Shown: positions 1 to 11,289, numbered from the stretch's first letter. The stretch is DNA of 64,000 nt from Diaporthe sp. PMI_573 (GCA_021399435.1 JAJTUP010000002.1:1426001-1490000), one strand, 5' to 3'. The notes: generated by a model from the sequence alone, not told the origin. Made by a program: numbers and translations.

Positions 1-2152
1 AGCCCGTCATCCTTACACGGATGTATACGTGCCATGCCAGGATCAGAGTCACGACCAAAGAACAAGCACAAGAACCCATCTATATTCCTGCCCTGGCACA
101 AGAAATCGGTACTATATTTACCATTGGTCCTCGAGATTTCGATTCTGTGAAAGTACCGCTGATCGCTTCTGTTCTCGCCCCATGACTCTGTTGAACAGCC
201 CCACCGTGAAGGCCGTCCGCATGCTATCGGAAGTGGTATAGTTGCATGTCTCATGGACAGCTGAAGCCGGTGGCTGACATCCCTGCCATTTGAGATATCG
301 CATATGATTGCCTAGTCGCGGCTATGCTGGTGCATTTGCTCAGCCTTGCGAAGACTGCACGCCGCCGTATACCTGCAGCCGAGGGGCCTGAAGCATGACC
401 TGCATTCCACTCCCAAGAATAGCAATGGATATATGACCCACATATACATCCATACGAAAGGCATATATTTAGCTTGCGTTACTGCAAGTGCTGCACGGCT
501 ATACAAGCCGGTTGATCACGCGCAGGCCTTTCTGATGGCCGGAGTCTTGCTTCTCCAAGTTGTAGCCGGTGTCCTGTAGCCCATCCCTAATTGGTATGGA
601 TGTCTTGTGTGACCCGACCGGACTTCCATTCTTAGACCTTCACCGAGTGTGCTGCTAGCTCACTACGGCTGGATGATCTTCTCCTTTCTCAGGCACAGAA
701 ACACCAACCACTCGACGATAATACTGAACGTCAACCGCGTATATGCACTTTGCCGCACAATTCTCGCCACCAACGACAACAATGCCAGAAGCTGACCAGA
801 ATTCCAATGTGGCAGTGGGAGCTTGCTAGCCCCCACTGCTCATGAGCCTTACACTAGAGCCATGAAAATCTGTGACGATGGTTGGCGGTGGGGTCGGGGG
901 GGGGCGGTGGGTCGGACAACGACGATCATGTTTTCAGCCAAGACATGAAAGCTGAACCTGGCATCCAATGTCCACAATGGATTAAACATGAATCAGGCCA
1001 CCTCCGATGATCTAGCACACGACACAGCCATCTCAACCGGGCCGGAGTGTTGGGGGGGGGGGTGGTTGATGAGGTAGCCATATTTGATAGTGTCTGCGAC
1101 CGGAATGCTGCCGGTCTGCTGATTGATGTAGCCTTCATGCACAAAAAAAAGTTATCATAGATAGATTTAAATAGTCTAGAGCAGAAATTTGATTTGTCAA
1201 GTCGCTGTGATAGCTGCCATGAAACAGACAGCTAGGTATTTATGGTAGACAGGACATGACCGACAAGTGCGGTTTTACTTCACGCGTCAACCCCTACAAA
1301 TTGGTTCGACTCCTAGAAACAGATTCTTTTCTTGAAAGCTATCGCGCCGATGCGAAGGCTGTTATATGCCATCCGGTTATCGAGACGAGGCTCTTTAGGT
1401 ATGGTTGTACAACGGACATAACTAGATACACGAATGTATACGGAGATGGCAGTGGACATGGACTAATATTAATGGATATGGTATGGCTGATATTGGTCTT
1501 ACTTGTCTCTAGTACTGATGATAATCTTCTGTAACATGAACGTTTCGGTCCTGGTCTTTGGTGGACTATCCTGCCCTGGCTTTCCCTGCCGTTCCCATCG
1601 CATGAGGGTGTCCGTCCAGCACAGCCCGACCCATACCCTTTGAGGCTACATAAGTAGCCCACGTCTGAGAAGCTGCCACCAGAAAATTCTTCAGAAAGTC
1701 CAAATTTGTAAGACAAGGTCAGCGTCTATTGTATTAATCTTGAGCCTGTAGCCTGGCTCCTCCGAAGAGGCTGCATCATCACTGGGGGAAACCGAGAGCT
1801 CTGAGGCTGTCGTTCAATACCATGGATTCGTCATTGGAGTTCGCCTTCAAAGAAGAGCTAACATCAAGGGAACGGCTCTTCTAGGAGGGGAAAGTGATTT
1901 TCACTGAAGTAAGGCTTGCGTGGGTCATAATCCTCTGCCCAAATTGATGCCTATTAAGGAGACCGGGCTATTGGCCATTATGCAACCAGAGACCGACAGA
2001 ACAAGTGATATGGATCTCTGTGTCGCATTCCTTCTCGTGTGCTCGCATTGCTTCTTGGCTTTCACGACACTATGTAAGGTTTCTTTCATAATTGTTCTGC
2101 ACACTCTGGAACTTTGAGATGTGCTATCAAAACATGACAATATCATATCGTG
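1..2152. other. Gene-poor left flank
   Basis: I see no coding region that I can support here. The open frames are short, overlap each other on both strands and show no recognisable domain. The stretch has homopolymeric G runs (9 G at 896-904 and 11 G at 1052-1062). A GGTTCGACTCC near 1303 resembles an internal B-box, but no tRNA can be folded around it. The last few hundred bases probably contain the promoter of the GT61-like gene. Confidence 0.5.
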
Positions 2153-3721
2153 ATGATGCTGCTCAAGCACCGACCCAGGAACAAAAGCCTTGCGTTGGCC
2201 GCCGTTGGAGTCTTCCTGGGCTTGCTCGGATATTTTGATGACATCTGTTCCTCAACGGTAGACCTTCATTCACATATTCATAAAGCAGAAGGGCTCCCGC
2301 CAGTAACAGAGAATGCCTTCCACAACATCTCCCCGATCCCGCCAGAGTATGGAATATCATGCGGAGGTGCCGATAAAAATATCCAGCCAGACACATGTCT
2401 CGATACAGCCAGCACAGAATATCTGCGTGGTCTTCGGAGGAATGCTGTGGAGCATTGTTCTTCTCCTTCGGGAGACAGTGTGTACAGTTTCCATGGCACG
2501 ATAAACGGACTCGACCGCGGCACGTTTTACATTGCGTAGGGCGTGGTGATAGATGAGGTGACCAGACTCTTCACCTTTGAATGTGGCGGTTGGCTCACCG
2601 AGAAGGTGCCAGAAACAGATGTGTGTGACTTAGTCCAGACGAAGAGGCAGTCGGGGCTGGGGTCTGTTTTTGACAAGTATTTCCACATCAGGTTCAAGCA
2701 CAAAGACATCCCTGAAGCGCTGTTGGAAGTTGAGGAACATGAGGCAAAGCCGTCTAATTACACAATCTTGATCAAGCGGGAGCCCACTGCGAGCTTCTGG
2801 GATAGTCTCATGGAGATTATGTCCATGACGTTGAGTGTGGACGTACTGCGTATGAGTAACGATACCCGCTCAGGCGACTCATTCATCAGAATACCAGCAG
2901 ACCTGCCGAGAACACAAGCAATCGTCCTCGACGACCTGCCCGACGGCCCGCTGTATGACCTGTGGTCCTTATTCGCCGGGTCAGCACCAATTCGCTTGGG
3001 GGGCATCCTCGAGGACAAGACCAGAGCACATGCCCTCTTGTCCGCCCACACAGCGATCATACCGCTCCCTGGCAACAGCAACCCCTTGTCGCAGATCGAC
3101 CAGTACAACGTGTCGGACCGCCGCTACTCAGCACTGGTGAGGACTTTCTCCAGGCGGTTATTGCAGAAATACGGCGTGATGTCCTCACGGGGCGAAATCG
3201 GTATCCCCAAGGTTGTCAAGGTCACCCTGACTTCCTGGCCGGGCACGTGTGAGATCCGGGACATAGACCACCTCCTCCGAGCGCTCCGTGAAGCCTTCCC
3301 CAATGTCCTCGTCAGGGCGGTCGACCTTGCCGCGATGCCCATGGCGGCCCAGCTGACGGTGGTGCAGTCGACGGACGTCCTCGTCGGGGTCCATGGTGCT
3401 GGGCTGAGCCATTCAATGTTCATGCGTGAGGGTCAGGGCGCCGTCGTGGAGCTTCAGCCGGCAGACCTTTCTACAACTCAGCATCAAGGACGATATAAGA
3501 ATTTGGCTGCCACGTTGGGACAGAAGTATTTCTCAGTTAAGACTGAGGTCGATTCCTTGGGTCAAGGTGGAAGCGGGGAGGCGGACGTTGAGCAGAGCCT
3601 TGGAGGGGATACTCTCAACCAGATAGAAATCGAGCTGGCTAGGCGTGGTACGGAATTAAGCCTCGGCGCAGGTGAATTCGTGGCTCAAGTAGGACGGGCT
3701 ATCGAGGCACTGGTAGTCTGA
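2153..3721 (+). pseudogene. GT61-family (DUF563/EOGT-like) glycosyltransferase with an in-frame TAG
   Basis: Two open segments in the same frame (2153-2536 and 2540-3721) are separated only by TAG at 2537-2539. Read together they give about 522 codons. They begin with a short basic N-terminus and a hydrophobic anchor at about residues 11-29, as expected for a type II Golgi membrane protein. The C-terminal half has the GT61 signature VLVGVHGAGLSHSMF near residues 409-423, followed by a VVELQP-type strand. Fungal GT61 enzymes transfer xylose, GlcNAc or related sugars in the secretory pathway; the donor here cannot be told. The stop lies inside what looks like the conserved FYIA-x-GVVIDE block, so a CAG-to-TAG nonsense change is the simplest reading. 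An alternative is a 60-nt intron at 2480-2539 (GTGTAC..GTAG), which keeps frame but removes conserved-looking residues. The first ATG of the frame (2153) is chosen; a second follows at 2156. Confidence 0.7.
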
Positions 3722-4378
3722 AGGGAAGCGTAAAATATATCAACGCATGCTATGCCGGGTATTCGCAACCAAATCGGGAGAGCTCTATCCTGGACACCGA
3801 CCACACAGAAGTGTGGTGATGCTAAAGCCAGACTGAAGAGGTGAGTGGTTCTTTGAGGGAGCTGTCATGTAAATTGTCCGGTGGGGGACGATTCGAGCCG
3901 TACCATTATGTATATTTAGACAACCGTACGTTGAATATGAATGCTGCGTGCCATTCCCTTGCGCTCTATGAAATCAAAACGCCGCCGGATGCGTGACTCC
4001 CACCCTGGATGCATGTCAACCACCCTGCACTTATGCGCACAAATACCCGCGCCTGAATAACAACTCGAAGGAACACACGCCTCGAGAGGTTCAAACTAGC
4101 TCTTTCCGTAGCGACCCGGTGTCTCTGCGTCTGACAACACTCTGCTTTGGGTTTGTTTCCATGTGCCTGGGGCCTTGCCCGTCCCTCATAGCTCTCGATG
4201 CTCCTCAGGAATAGCCCATGCTTTCTCAATAGACAGAAGCAGACCTCGGCTCGGTCGCCGTGGAGTTCTGTCAAAGTATAGCTTCGGCGAGCATAGCATC
4301 CATTGCTGTCCGAATGGGTGGGGAGTTCTTGCGCCGCTGGTCTCAATATTTCTCGGATTAAACAGGTTCTTGTTGTCC
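3722..4378. other. Intergenic: 3' flanks of the GT61-like gene and VTC1
   Basis: This is a convergent interval between the end of the GT61-like frame and the end of VTC1. I see no gene. The sequence probably carries both 3' untranslated regions. Confidence 0.5.
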
Positions 4379-4839
4379 TTAGTGGCCCTTGGCAGAATCC
4401 TTGGAGGAATCCACGATCCTCAGGACGAAGTTGACCACCACGGCGATCAACAACAAGATGGCCAGCGCCGTGGGCCCGAACCTGTCGTCGAAGCCGGCCT
4501 GGCCACGCACCCTGATCGACTTCGCTCGCCAATGATAGGTCCTAAGTGCATATATGAGCGTGGCGATCGAGACGCCGGTGAAGCAGAAGGCGGAGATCTT
4601 GGCGGCCTTGTCGCCAAAGTTGAGCATGCCGACGGCGAGGGCGCCGACAATGACGGCGAAGTTCAACCACGAGAGGAAGGTCCGCTCGTTGGCGAAGTAG
4701 ACTTTGGGCTCGACGCGGGTGGGGAGGGCAATGCGCTTGCCTACAAGAAAGTGGTGTCAGCTGGATCCCATGATAAGCTGCTCTCACGGGCGGGTGGTGA
4801 AATACCTGGCGCAGTCTGGAGGAGGGGCTGGCTCGACAT
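4379..4839 (-). CDS. VTC1: Vacuolar transporter chaperone 1 (VTC complex, polyphosphate synthesis)
   Basis: The gene has two exons on the minus strand, 4806-4839 and 4379-4740, giving 131 aa. The 65-nt intron starts GTATTT and ends TTGTAG. The protein is a DUF202 membrane protein with the Vtc1 N-terminus (MSSQPLLQ.., then [20 protein letters not shown]) and three transmembrane segments at about 37-54, 61-79 and 104-122. The conserved basic [12 protein letters not shown] loop lies between the second and third. Length matches the family. In yeast, Vtc1 has no SPX or catalytic domain. It forms the membrane part of the vacuolar/ER polyphosphate polymerase with Vtc4 and Vtc2/3, which are not in this window. 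The start ATG at 4839 gives the family N-terminus after splicing. Two CACGTGGG sites upstream suggest phosphate control. Confidence 0.95.
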
Positions 4840-5261
4840 GACGATGGCTGTCTGGAATGTCGAAAGCTGGGCGGCAGCTGTGGCGGGGTAGAAACAGTTG
4901 TTATTGTGGTCGATCGACTGGGATATTAATTTCTACCCGCGGCTCGAGGAGAGGCTACAGCGGCTCGGAACGGTCAGTATAACGATGCCAATTGATGAAG
5001 AGGTCGAAGCCTTGGATGGTGAGCAGCTGCTGAGCGAAGGACCTTGAGGCAGCGCGGTCAATAAGAGCTGGTTTCTGAGCTCGTTCGCGAGAGGTTCGGT
5101 ACGTAATACAAGAGCAAAAGAGTCGGGCGAAGTCTCTGAGATGGAGACAAAGACGACATCAGAAGCACCTCAGGCCGGAGCAGCTGCGCGATGCAACTCA
5201 ATCAAGCCCCCAGGTCTGCAGCAAGGGAGGGGAGCAGGGGTTCCACCTACTCCTTCGGGTG

Positions 5262-5269
5262 CACGTGGG
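5262..5269 (+). promoter_or_regulatory. PHO4/NUC-1-type site CACGTGGG (proximal)
   Basis: The octamer CACGTGGG lies about 420 nt upstream of the VTC1 start codon. CACGTGGG is the high-affinity form of the yeast Pho4 site, and Neurospora NUC-1 recognises CACGTG-type sites. VTC genes are classical members of the phosphate regulon. Function here is inferred from motif and gene identity. Confidence 0.5.
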
Positions 5270-5377
5270 CACGTCTAGGAAGCATGATTCGTGCCATGGC
5301 GTCCTGCCTCGGTTCTGCATGTAGTGAAGACGCTACCTGACGACCAGGATCTCCGACCAGGTCTCTGTCTCTCCTTA

Positions 5378-5385
5378 CACGTGGG
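5378..5385 (+). promoter_or_regulatory. PHO4/NUC-1-type site CACGTGGG (distal)
   Basis: A second identical octamer lies about 540 nt upstream of the VTC1 start, 116 nt from the first and in the same orientation. It runs into a G-rich tract. Confidence 0.5.
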
Positions 5386-5901
5386 GGGGGGATGGGGGGC
5401 TGTACCACACACTGCCAAAGATAGCAGCACATTGATACATGCCGCCGCACAGCATGCGTGCGTATGTAAGCAATGCACATGAAGCAGAAACAGGCATGCT
5501 CGCGTTGCTTTGCCAGCCGACAGTTGTTGACGACAGGGGGCCAGAAGCTGGGCTGCACGGGCCTTCTTGTGAGGAGGTCTGGAAACGCGGAGGGGATCCA
5601 AACAAAACAGTGGAGCTCTCCTTTTGGCATCTGATCTGTGATTGCCAGCCTGCCCGCCCTAAGCCTCGCTGAGCCTGCGATATACAATACACACCAACAC
5701 CTTGCCAGCTTCGACATCCAGACCGACAACTACGACAAGGTCTTGCCGTAAACACAAGCTTGCCGAACATCCCGTCAGTTACAACCGCCACCTAATCTGG
5801 CACTTCAGTCCTTATCGGATCCGCGATGCTAACTCCAGTCGCACCCAGGAACCCCTCCTTACCCCTATTCCGCCCTTCACCATCATATCCAAACAGCAAC
5901 C

Positions 5902-6660
5902 ATGTCTGAGAAGAAGCAGGCCACGCCGGTTCGTTATCACTATGGTGCCTGACGTGGAAGAACACAAGATCTAACACCACTTTCTCTGCACAGCCCGTTC
6001 AATTGAACAGACTCAAGCAGATCGCCAACGATGTACGTCCTTCACCCCGCCGGCGCTCTCTTGACGGGAAGCCGCCGTCACCACCAACCCTGCCTCCAAG
6101 ACAGCAAGACTGACGGGCTTATCACAGGCCTGCCAAAGCGCCATCGGCAGCGCAGAGTACTATGACCACTCCAAGACCCCGGAATGGAACTCGGCCATCA
6201 TCGTAAGCTGTCACCGCCTGCCCCTCCGTGGGCCTCCCGCCCTGCAGTGCTCCAAGTATTGACCACTCTCCCGCCCCTGGTGTAGAACAACATCCTCCGC
6301 GCCGTGATCTCCGAGTCCACCCCCGACAAGGCCGCCGCACCGGCGTACAAATTCGCCGTCACCAGCACCATCGTGCAGCACCTCGTGCCCACCTCCCAGC
6401 TCAACAAGGCCCAGGGCACCTCCACCTCGACCGGCACGTCGACGACCGAGGAGTCCAAGGAGCCCGCCGGCGCCGGCGCCGAGCCCGCGACCACTGCCAC
6501 CGCCACGGACGGCAAGCCCCACGTCGGCCGCCGCGGCATGCACTCGGCGAGCGGCGCCTACTGGAACGAGGAGACGGACGGCATGTGGAGCTACAAGTAC
6601 GAGGGCGGTGACGCCAAGGGCATGGACGTCGTCATCATGCTCATCTGGGTGTCGCTGTGA
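5902..6660 (+). CDS. Tctex1-type dynein light chain
   Basis: The gene has four exons: 5902-5928, 5994-6032, 6128-6202 and 6286-6660, giving 171 aa. All introns have GT..AG ends, and CTAAC or CTGAC-like branch signals precede the first two acceptors. The protein starts MSEKKQATPVQLNRLKQIA and has the Tctex1 pattern: an N-terminal helix pair (ACQSAIGSAEYYDHSKTPEW, then INNILRAVISE), the core strand KFAVTSTIVQHL, and the C-terminal strands MWSYKYEGGDAKGMDVVIML. Tctex1 light chains dimerise and bind the dynein intermediate chain, linking cargo to the motor. The protein is longer than the roughly 113-aa animal form because a Thr/Ser/Ala/Gly-rich segment, at about residues 87-130, sits between core strands. 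VTC1 lies head to head upstream. Confidence 0.93.
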
Positions 6661-9600
6661 AGAGCCTGCGGGCCATGACAATCTACGGGCGGCGATGCTC
6701 GCGCTTGGTGATCGCTGCACGTCTCGGGGACGCATTGGGCGAGACGAACATAAATTGGCTGTAAACTGGCTGTCAACAACAGTCCGGTCGGGTTTTGTAA
6801 CCCGGTGGCAATGTTCTCTACAGGTCCGGCGGAATACGGCGAAGCCGCGGTGGCTCAGTCATTCTATCCAAATGCAACTGCATGCGTAAGAAGGGGAGCC
6901 AACTGAGGCAGAGGCATGAGGGCTGGGACATTTTGACTCCCGTTGGACAGAAATTCGCATTGCCGAGGAGTCATGACTGAACATCTACGTTGGGTACTCA
7001 TTTGTTATACAAGTACCGTCTCTTCATAATCTCGGCGTTGGTACAAGCCTCAATCGTTTGGCAAGGCTGCTTAGCTCGTCCAATATCGTGTGATATTGTT
7101 ACACTCGTTCTATTGATCCCGGCTGCTCTTGGAATTGGCACGCCCAGGCGTATAATAGAGGCGACTGCCATTGGTCGTCAGCGGGATATGCTTTTTCTTG
7201 ACGACCCTCCTTCACTGGCACTACTACACCACGTGGACATCAATCTACAGACCAACCGGGGAAGTCGGAATTTGGAGGAACCTACATTGTCCTCATCCTA
7301 GGCCTCCAATGGAAGCATATTATACGTGCTATTACAGTAATACAGCCACATGCTCAAAAACTCCAAAATGTCACTATCGAGCGCTCATGGCTTACCGACC
7401 TCCTACCCGGACGCCCTATAGGAAGTTTTCCTGTATGAGGTTCTCCCATAGGTCATTCTATAGGAGGAATATCTTCCCTTGGGATAACCTCCTGTGGCAT
7501 ACTCTCTTGTTGGTGGAGGTTGTGTCATAGCAGATTGGGCAGTAAGCACTTCTCAGGTGGCTCACTACATATGTACATAGATGCTGTGGACGCGTAGTGG
7601 ACACCCTGGCAATTCTACTTCTAGGGCGAGTTTGGGTCCCATGAGGGGCTTGCTTGCAGATGGCCGCCGTCGTAGACGCCTGCGGGTTGTGAGACGTGCA
7701 TTGCTTAAGCTTTCGGGAGATCTACGGGTCTATTAAGTTTGGAACGGTTGCACGACGTGGATTTGACAGCTGCCTCACCCCATTCTTGGTCTGAGATCAG
7801 CTTCGCAGCCCTCGTGAGCACGAAGCATGTGAAAAGGCGAGGCTGGCAGAGCACTTGAACCTCGCCAAGCTCGCCTCTTCGGTGCATTCACACAAGCAGC
7901 CGAAGACGCGACACGTCCTGTAAAGTCACAGATGGGCACCTCACCAGTTCCATTCGCCAGTCAAGCTGCCCTGCATGTTCTGGATGGCGACTCCATCCGG
8001 GAACGGGGCCTGCGAACGCAGCCGGGCGCGGGACATGACGGGGCCCTCGCGGGACTGGGCGATCTGGTGGGCCCATCTCTGCCTCCTGCTGCTGGGGAGC
8101 GGGGTCTGATGACCTAGGGCGGACGGGGGAAAAGTCGCAACACCAGCACACCAGAACACCAGCGGCCCAGGGCCAGCACCAAGACTTGCCTGCAGCCTTG
8201 TCTCGCCACCACAACGGCACATTCAGGCCATTCCTGCCACCGTGCATGGATTGCTTTTTTCTTGGGTGGCACAGATCTCGGCCGTTCGGCTCACAACCTT
8301 GCTCTGTCAGCCGCCTATGAACGGCCGCATTGATAAGGTTGGCGGCTCTGCCAGTTCTGTTCTGCGTAGCACTCGGTGCTGGCGTGTAAACCTCTCGCCC
8401 TCGGCGGCTCCGTAGGGTCGGTTCCGGTTGGACTCATCAACGTCGGCGCAGTCCATTGCCATGCCATACCATGCCATGCAATTGTTACTAATCCCCAAAA
8501 TCTGATAGCCTGAACGGCTGAACGACCGGCTCAAATGTAATAATAATAAGCCCGAAGGATGTAGTCGTGGCCAGGTGACTTGAGAGGTAGTCACGCGACA
8601 CTCGCAACTGCCAGAACCGTTCAAGCCGCTCGAAGCCGCTCGGACGTGCTTGTTCTTTCATGCCTTTGTCGACGGCTGGCTCGCGAGTCGCGCGCCACGC
8701 ATCACGACAACATCATCCTCCAGAGATGTAATGCCACCGCTCATCAGACCTGACACGATCACTGCAGAACAGACAGACCGCTCGTCCGCCTTCCAAGGCT
8801 CAGACACAGGACCGCCAACATCTACCAGCCTTGCGAAGCCAATCAAGCTTTTATGGTTGTTGGGAGTCGACTCAGTCATCGCGCCATCGCCTGGATGAAA
8901 CTTCTCAAACAGGAAAGCCGCAACGTCCTGAGCACCAGGCCAGAGACGTGCAGCAGCTCGCAAATCCGAGGCGTGCGAACGGCGCTCGGCCCGGACTTGA
9001 GCACCGCTCGCAGCCTTTGTCTCTGCAACCTGGGCTCTTCTCTGCCTTCTCGAACACAGGGTCTGGTCCGGCCTGGTCCGATGAACAAGCGACAACCATG
9101 CCAAATTGGCTTGGCGGCTGCCGCGTGGGGGAACGGTCCCTTGATTTCCTTCGTCATCCTGCCCGGCTGCCCGGTCTACCCCTGAGCCCTCGCAACGTCG
9201 AGCGGACAATCGTCGGCCACTTACACAGTAGTGCCAGCCTGGCCGCCTGCCAGCCTCTTTGCCCCGGGATCGTGTGTTCCAGGCGCCCAGTGCCTCGCCT
9301 GGCTCCCGCCGAAATGGAAACGGCGCGAGCGCGGAGGGACTCGCCCCAAGATGGGAGGCTCCAGTTTTCCTCCACTCACCGTCTTTCCTCACTGGCTGCT
9401 CATCACGATGATCAGTGCAAGCGGTGGTTTCCCTTGCGTCACAGCTTTTTGACGAGATACGCAGCGCTACAGGATCTGTGCTCTTCATATCTCTCTTACA
9501 CTTGAACTCTCCTCCTCGTCGTGATCCGCCTGAGCATGACAAGTGTCCGAGGCGCAGTGATCATCAATTTCCCTGCCTCTTGAGTCTCGCCTCCCCGCGA

Positions 9601-10308
9601 ACAATCTCGCGGTCTCGGGTCCCTTTTCTCCAGCCCAACTCGAGCCTCCTGCCCTGTTGGTCGTCCTGCCCGTCGCCCTTGCCGCTCCACTCCCGTTCTT
9701 TCTTCCATCTTCCTGCAGAATCCCGGGCGGGTATCACACCACGCCTCGACAGACCCTTCGACCTCGTGGTTCGTTTCTTCACCTAACGCCACCCTCCATC
9801 TCTTTTCACCACCTGGCCGTTCCAACCCGAGGATCGTCAATCAACCTACATCATCTCTGCCATACCCCTACGAGAACAATTAGCCTTTTTTTGAGCACTC
9901 CATACCGCTTCCACAAACCAATCCTGTAAGAGAAAAACACAACACTCCTATCTCGGAAGACCTCTCCCGGAGACCCCATGGTGTCGCTAGTGAGGAGACC
10001 TCCGTCGAAACTCCAGGAAACCGTTGTCGGTGCGCCCAGCCCCTGACTTGCATACCGGTACATCCAAATACGATATCTTCGCTTGCCCCGGTGTGGCCAA
10101 GCCTTGACATATATATCCACAACGGGACCCCAGATTCTCGTCCCCGCCAGCCAACAGGAAGCCACTCAAGCACTACGTCAGACACTTAGCACCACTCGAG
10201 GCCGGTCCACATTATAAGCCCATCACCGTTCGAAGGTACAACAACAACCAGAAGACAAACAACCCTCACCACCAAGTCAAGAGTTTATCCAGCACACAGC
10301 AACTCAAC
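6661..10308. other. Long gene-poor interval and CT-rich leader of the F-box gene
   Basis: I find no supported coding gene in these 3.6 kb. Long open frames at 8658-9542 (minus) and 8831-9505 (plus) overlap antiparallel and have Arg/Ser/Pro-rich, domain-free translations, so they look like chance. From about 9480 to 10308 the plus strand is strongly pyrimidine-rich, then A/C-rich, typical of a fungal promoter and a long 5' untranslated leader for the F-box gene. A short repeat array lies at 7411-7505. Confidence 0.5.
7411..7505. repeat. Degenerate array of a TCCTATAGG-type repeat
   Basis: The segment has several imperfect copies of CCTATAGGA / CCCATAGGT / CTATAGGAGG and AACCTCCTGT spaced about 15-25 nt apart, on both strands. 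A related array lies at 21212-21325. Origin and function are unknown. It may be the relic of a dispersed low-complexity or mobile repeat. Confidence 0.4.
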
Positions 10309-11289
10309 ATGAAGGTTGAAAGCGATTATTCGCAGGGGCCCACCCTCACTCAAGGGATGTCCAAGGGCTTCACGCCCCTCTCCCGGCAGAACTCTGGACT
10401 CTTCACCAAAGAAGAACAAGTTTTGGCAAGAAACCCACACACCGCTAGGAGACTTCCTCAGCGGTCACGAACCACCCACGAGCACATCCCGTCGGGGCCA
10501 CAGATCTTGACCCTCATGAGGCCCCAACCTCAGCAGCACGCCTCTACCTCTACTGTGCCGAGCCAGAACACAGTTGACGCCGGGGCCGTTGCCGAGGCGG
10601 CAAAGGCTCAGGGTGCCTCTGCTCCAACCTCGGACGCGCAGAATGTGCAGAACGAGAGCACCGACTCCGTCGCGCCACTCGAAAGCAGCAGGCCTCCCCA
10701 GGCTCGTAGGCCGAAGCTGGGCCCCCCGCGCCGCTCTTACTCGGTCACAGACTGCGAGCCAGTGCCGCCTGAGCAGCGTCCCTCCTCGGGCCCCCTGACG
10801 CTGTCCACGATCCCCGCTGAGCTCCACTACGCCGTCTTTGACTTCCTGGACCCAATTGACTCTGCGTGCCTGGGGCTCACCAACAGCCACTTCTACGCCA
10901 TCCACCGGCGCATGCACGGGTCAGTGCCGCTGAGCTCGCGGCGCGACGGGCCCAACGAGCTGGAGTGGGCGTGGCACCTCGCCAGCAGGCCCGTCGCCGG
11001 TCACGGCGGCGTCAGCACCAGCGCGGCGACGACCAACACGCTGGGCGCGGGCGACAAGGCCGGCCTTGCGGCACTGCGGGTCCACGGCAAGGGCCTTTGC
11101 AGGAAGTGCGGCGTGAGCCGGTGCGAGCTCCACAAACACATCCGCGAGTGGGTGGCGGAGACGCACGAGTACTGCTCGGTCAGGGACAAGTTCGTGCCCA
11201 AGCCCGGGGAGGACGCGCGGGCTCACTGCTACATGAGCAACCCGAGGAACAGCTCCCGCTGCGGGCGGCACCGTCTGAGGAAGGATTAG
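10309..11289 (+). CDS. F-box protein with a Cys/His-rich C-terminus
   Basis: A single uninterrupted exon encodes 326 aa. The ATG sits in a good fungal context (CTCAACATGAAG) after a CT/CA-rich leader. Residues 1-160 are Ser/Pro/Gln-rich and probably disordered. An F-box-like motif starts near residue 165 (STIPAELHYAVFDFL, then DPIDSACLGLTNSHFY). The C-terminus has a Cys/His cluster near residues 264-275 (CRKCGVSRCELH, spacing C-x2-C-x4-C-x2-H), with two more cysteines and a histidine near the end (HCYM..SRCGRH), which could form a small metal-binding module. F-box proteins recruit substrates to SCF ubiquitin ligases through Skp1. The substrate is unknown. F-box assignment is by pattern only and moderately sure. 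Confidence 0.8.
   Translation: MKVESDYSQGPTLTQGMSKGFTPLSRQNSGLFTKEEQVLARNPHTARRLPQRSRTTHEHIPSGPQILTLMRPQPQQHASTSTVPSQNTVDAGAVAEAAKAQGASAPTSDAQNVQNESTDSVAPLESSRPPQARRPKLGPPRRSYSVTDCEPVPPEQRPSSGPLTLSTIPAELHYAVFDFLDPIDSACLGLTNSHFYAIHRRMHGSVPLSSRRDGPNELEWAWHLASRPVAGHGGVSTSAATTNTLGAGDKAGLAALRVHGKGLCRKCGVSRCELHKHIREWVAETHEYCSVRDKFVPKPGEDARAHCYMSNPRNSSRCGRHRLRKD

Larger units (their letters stand above)
4840..5901. other. Divergent intergenic region VTC1 / dynein light chain
   Basis: The interval separates two head-to-head genes. It carries two CACGTGGG motifs (listed separately), a G run around 5382-5390, and a CT-rich plus-strand stretch before the dynein light chain ATG. Open frames on the minus strand (about 5250-5790) look non-coding. 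Confidence 0.6.

Noticed and set aside
1290..1330. GGTTCGACTCC resembling a tRNA B-box; similar TTCGA motifs near 3888, 33376 and 57030.
   Set aside because: No A-box at the right distance and no pairing acceptor or T stems, so no tRNA gene can be supported.
8658..9542. A 294-codon open frame on the minus strand overlapping a 224-codon plus-strand frame.
   Set aside because: Both translations are Arg/Ser/Pro-rich without domain features, they overlap antiparallel, and no splice partners extend them. GC-rich composition explains the openness.
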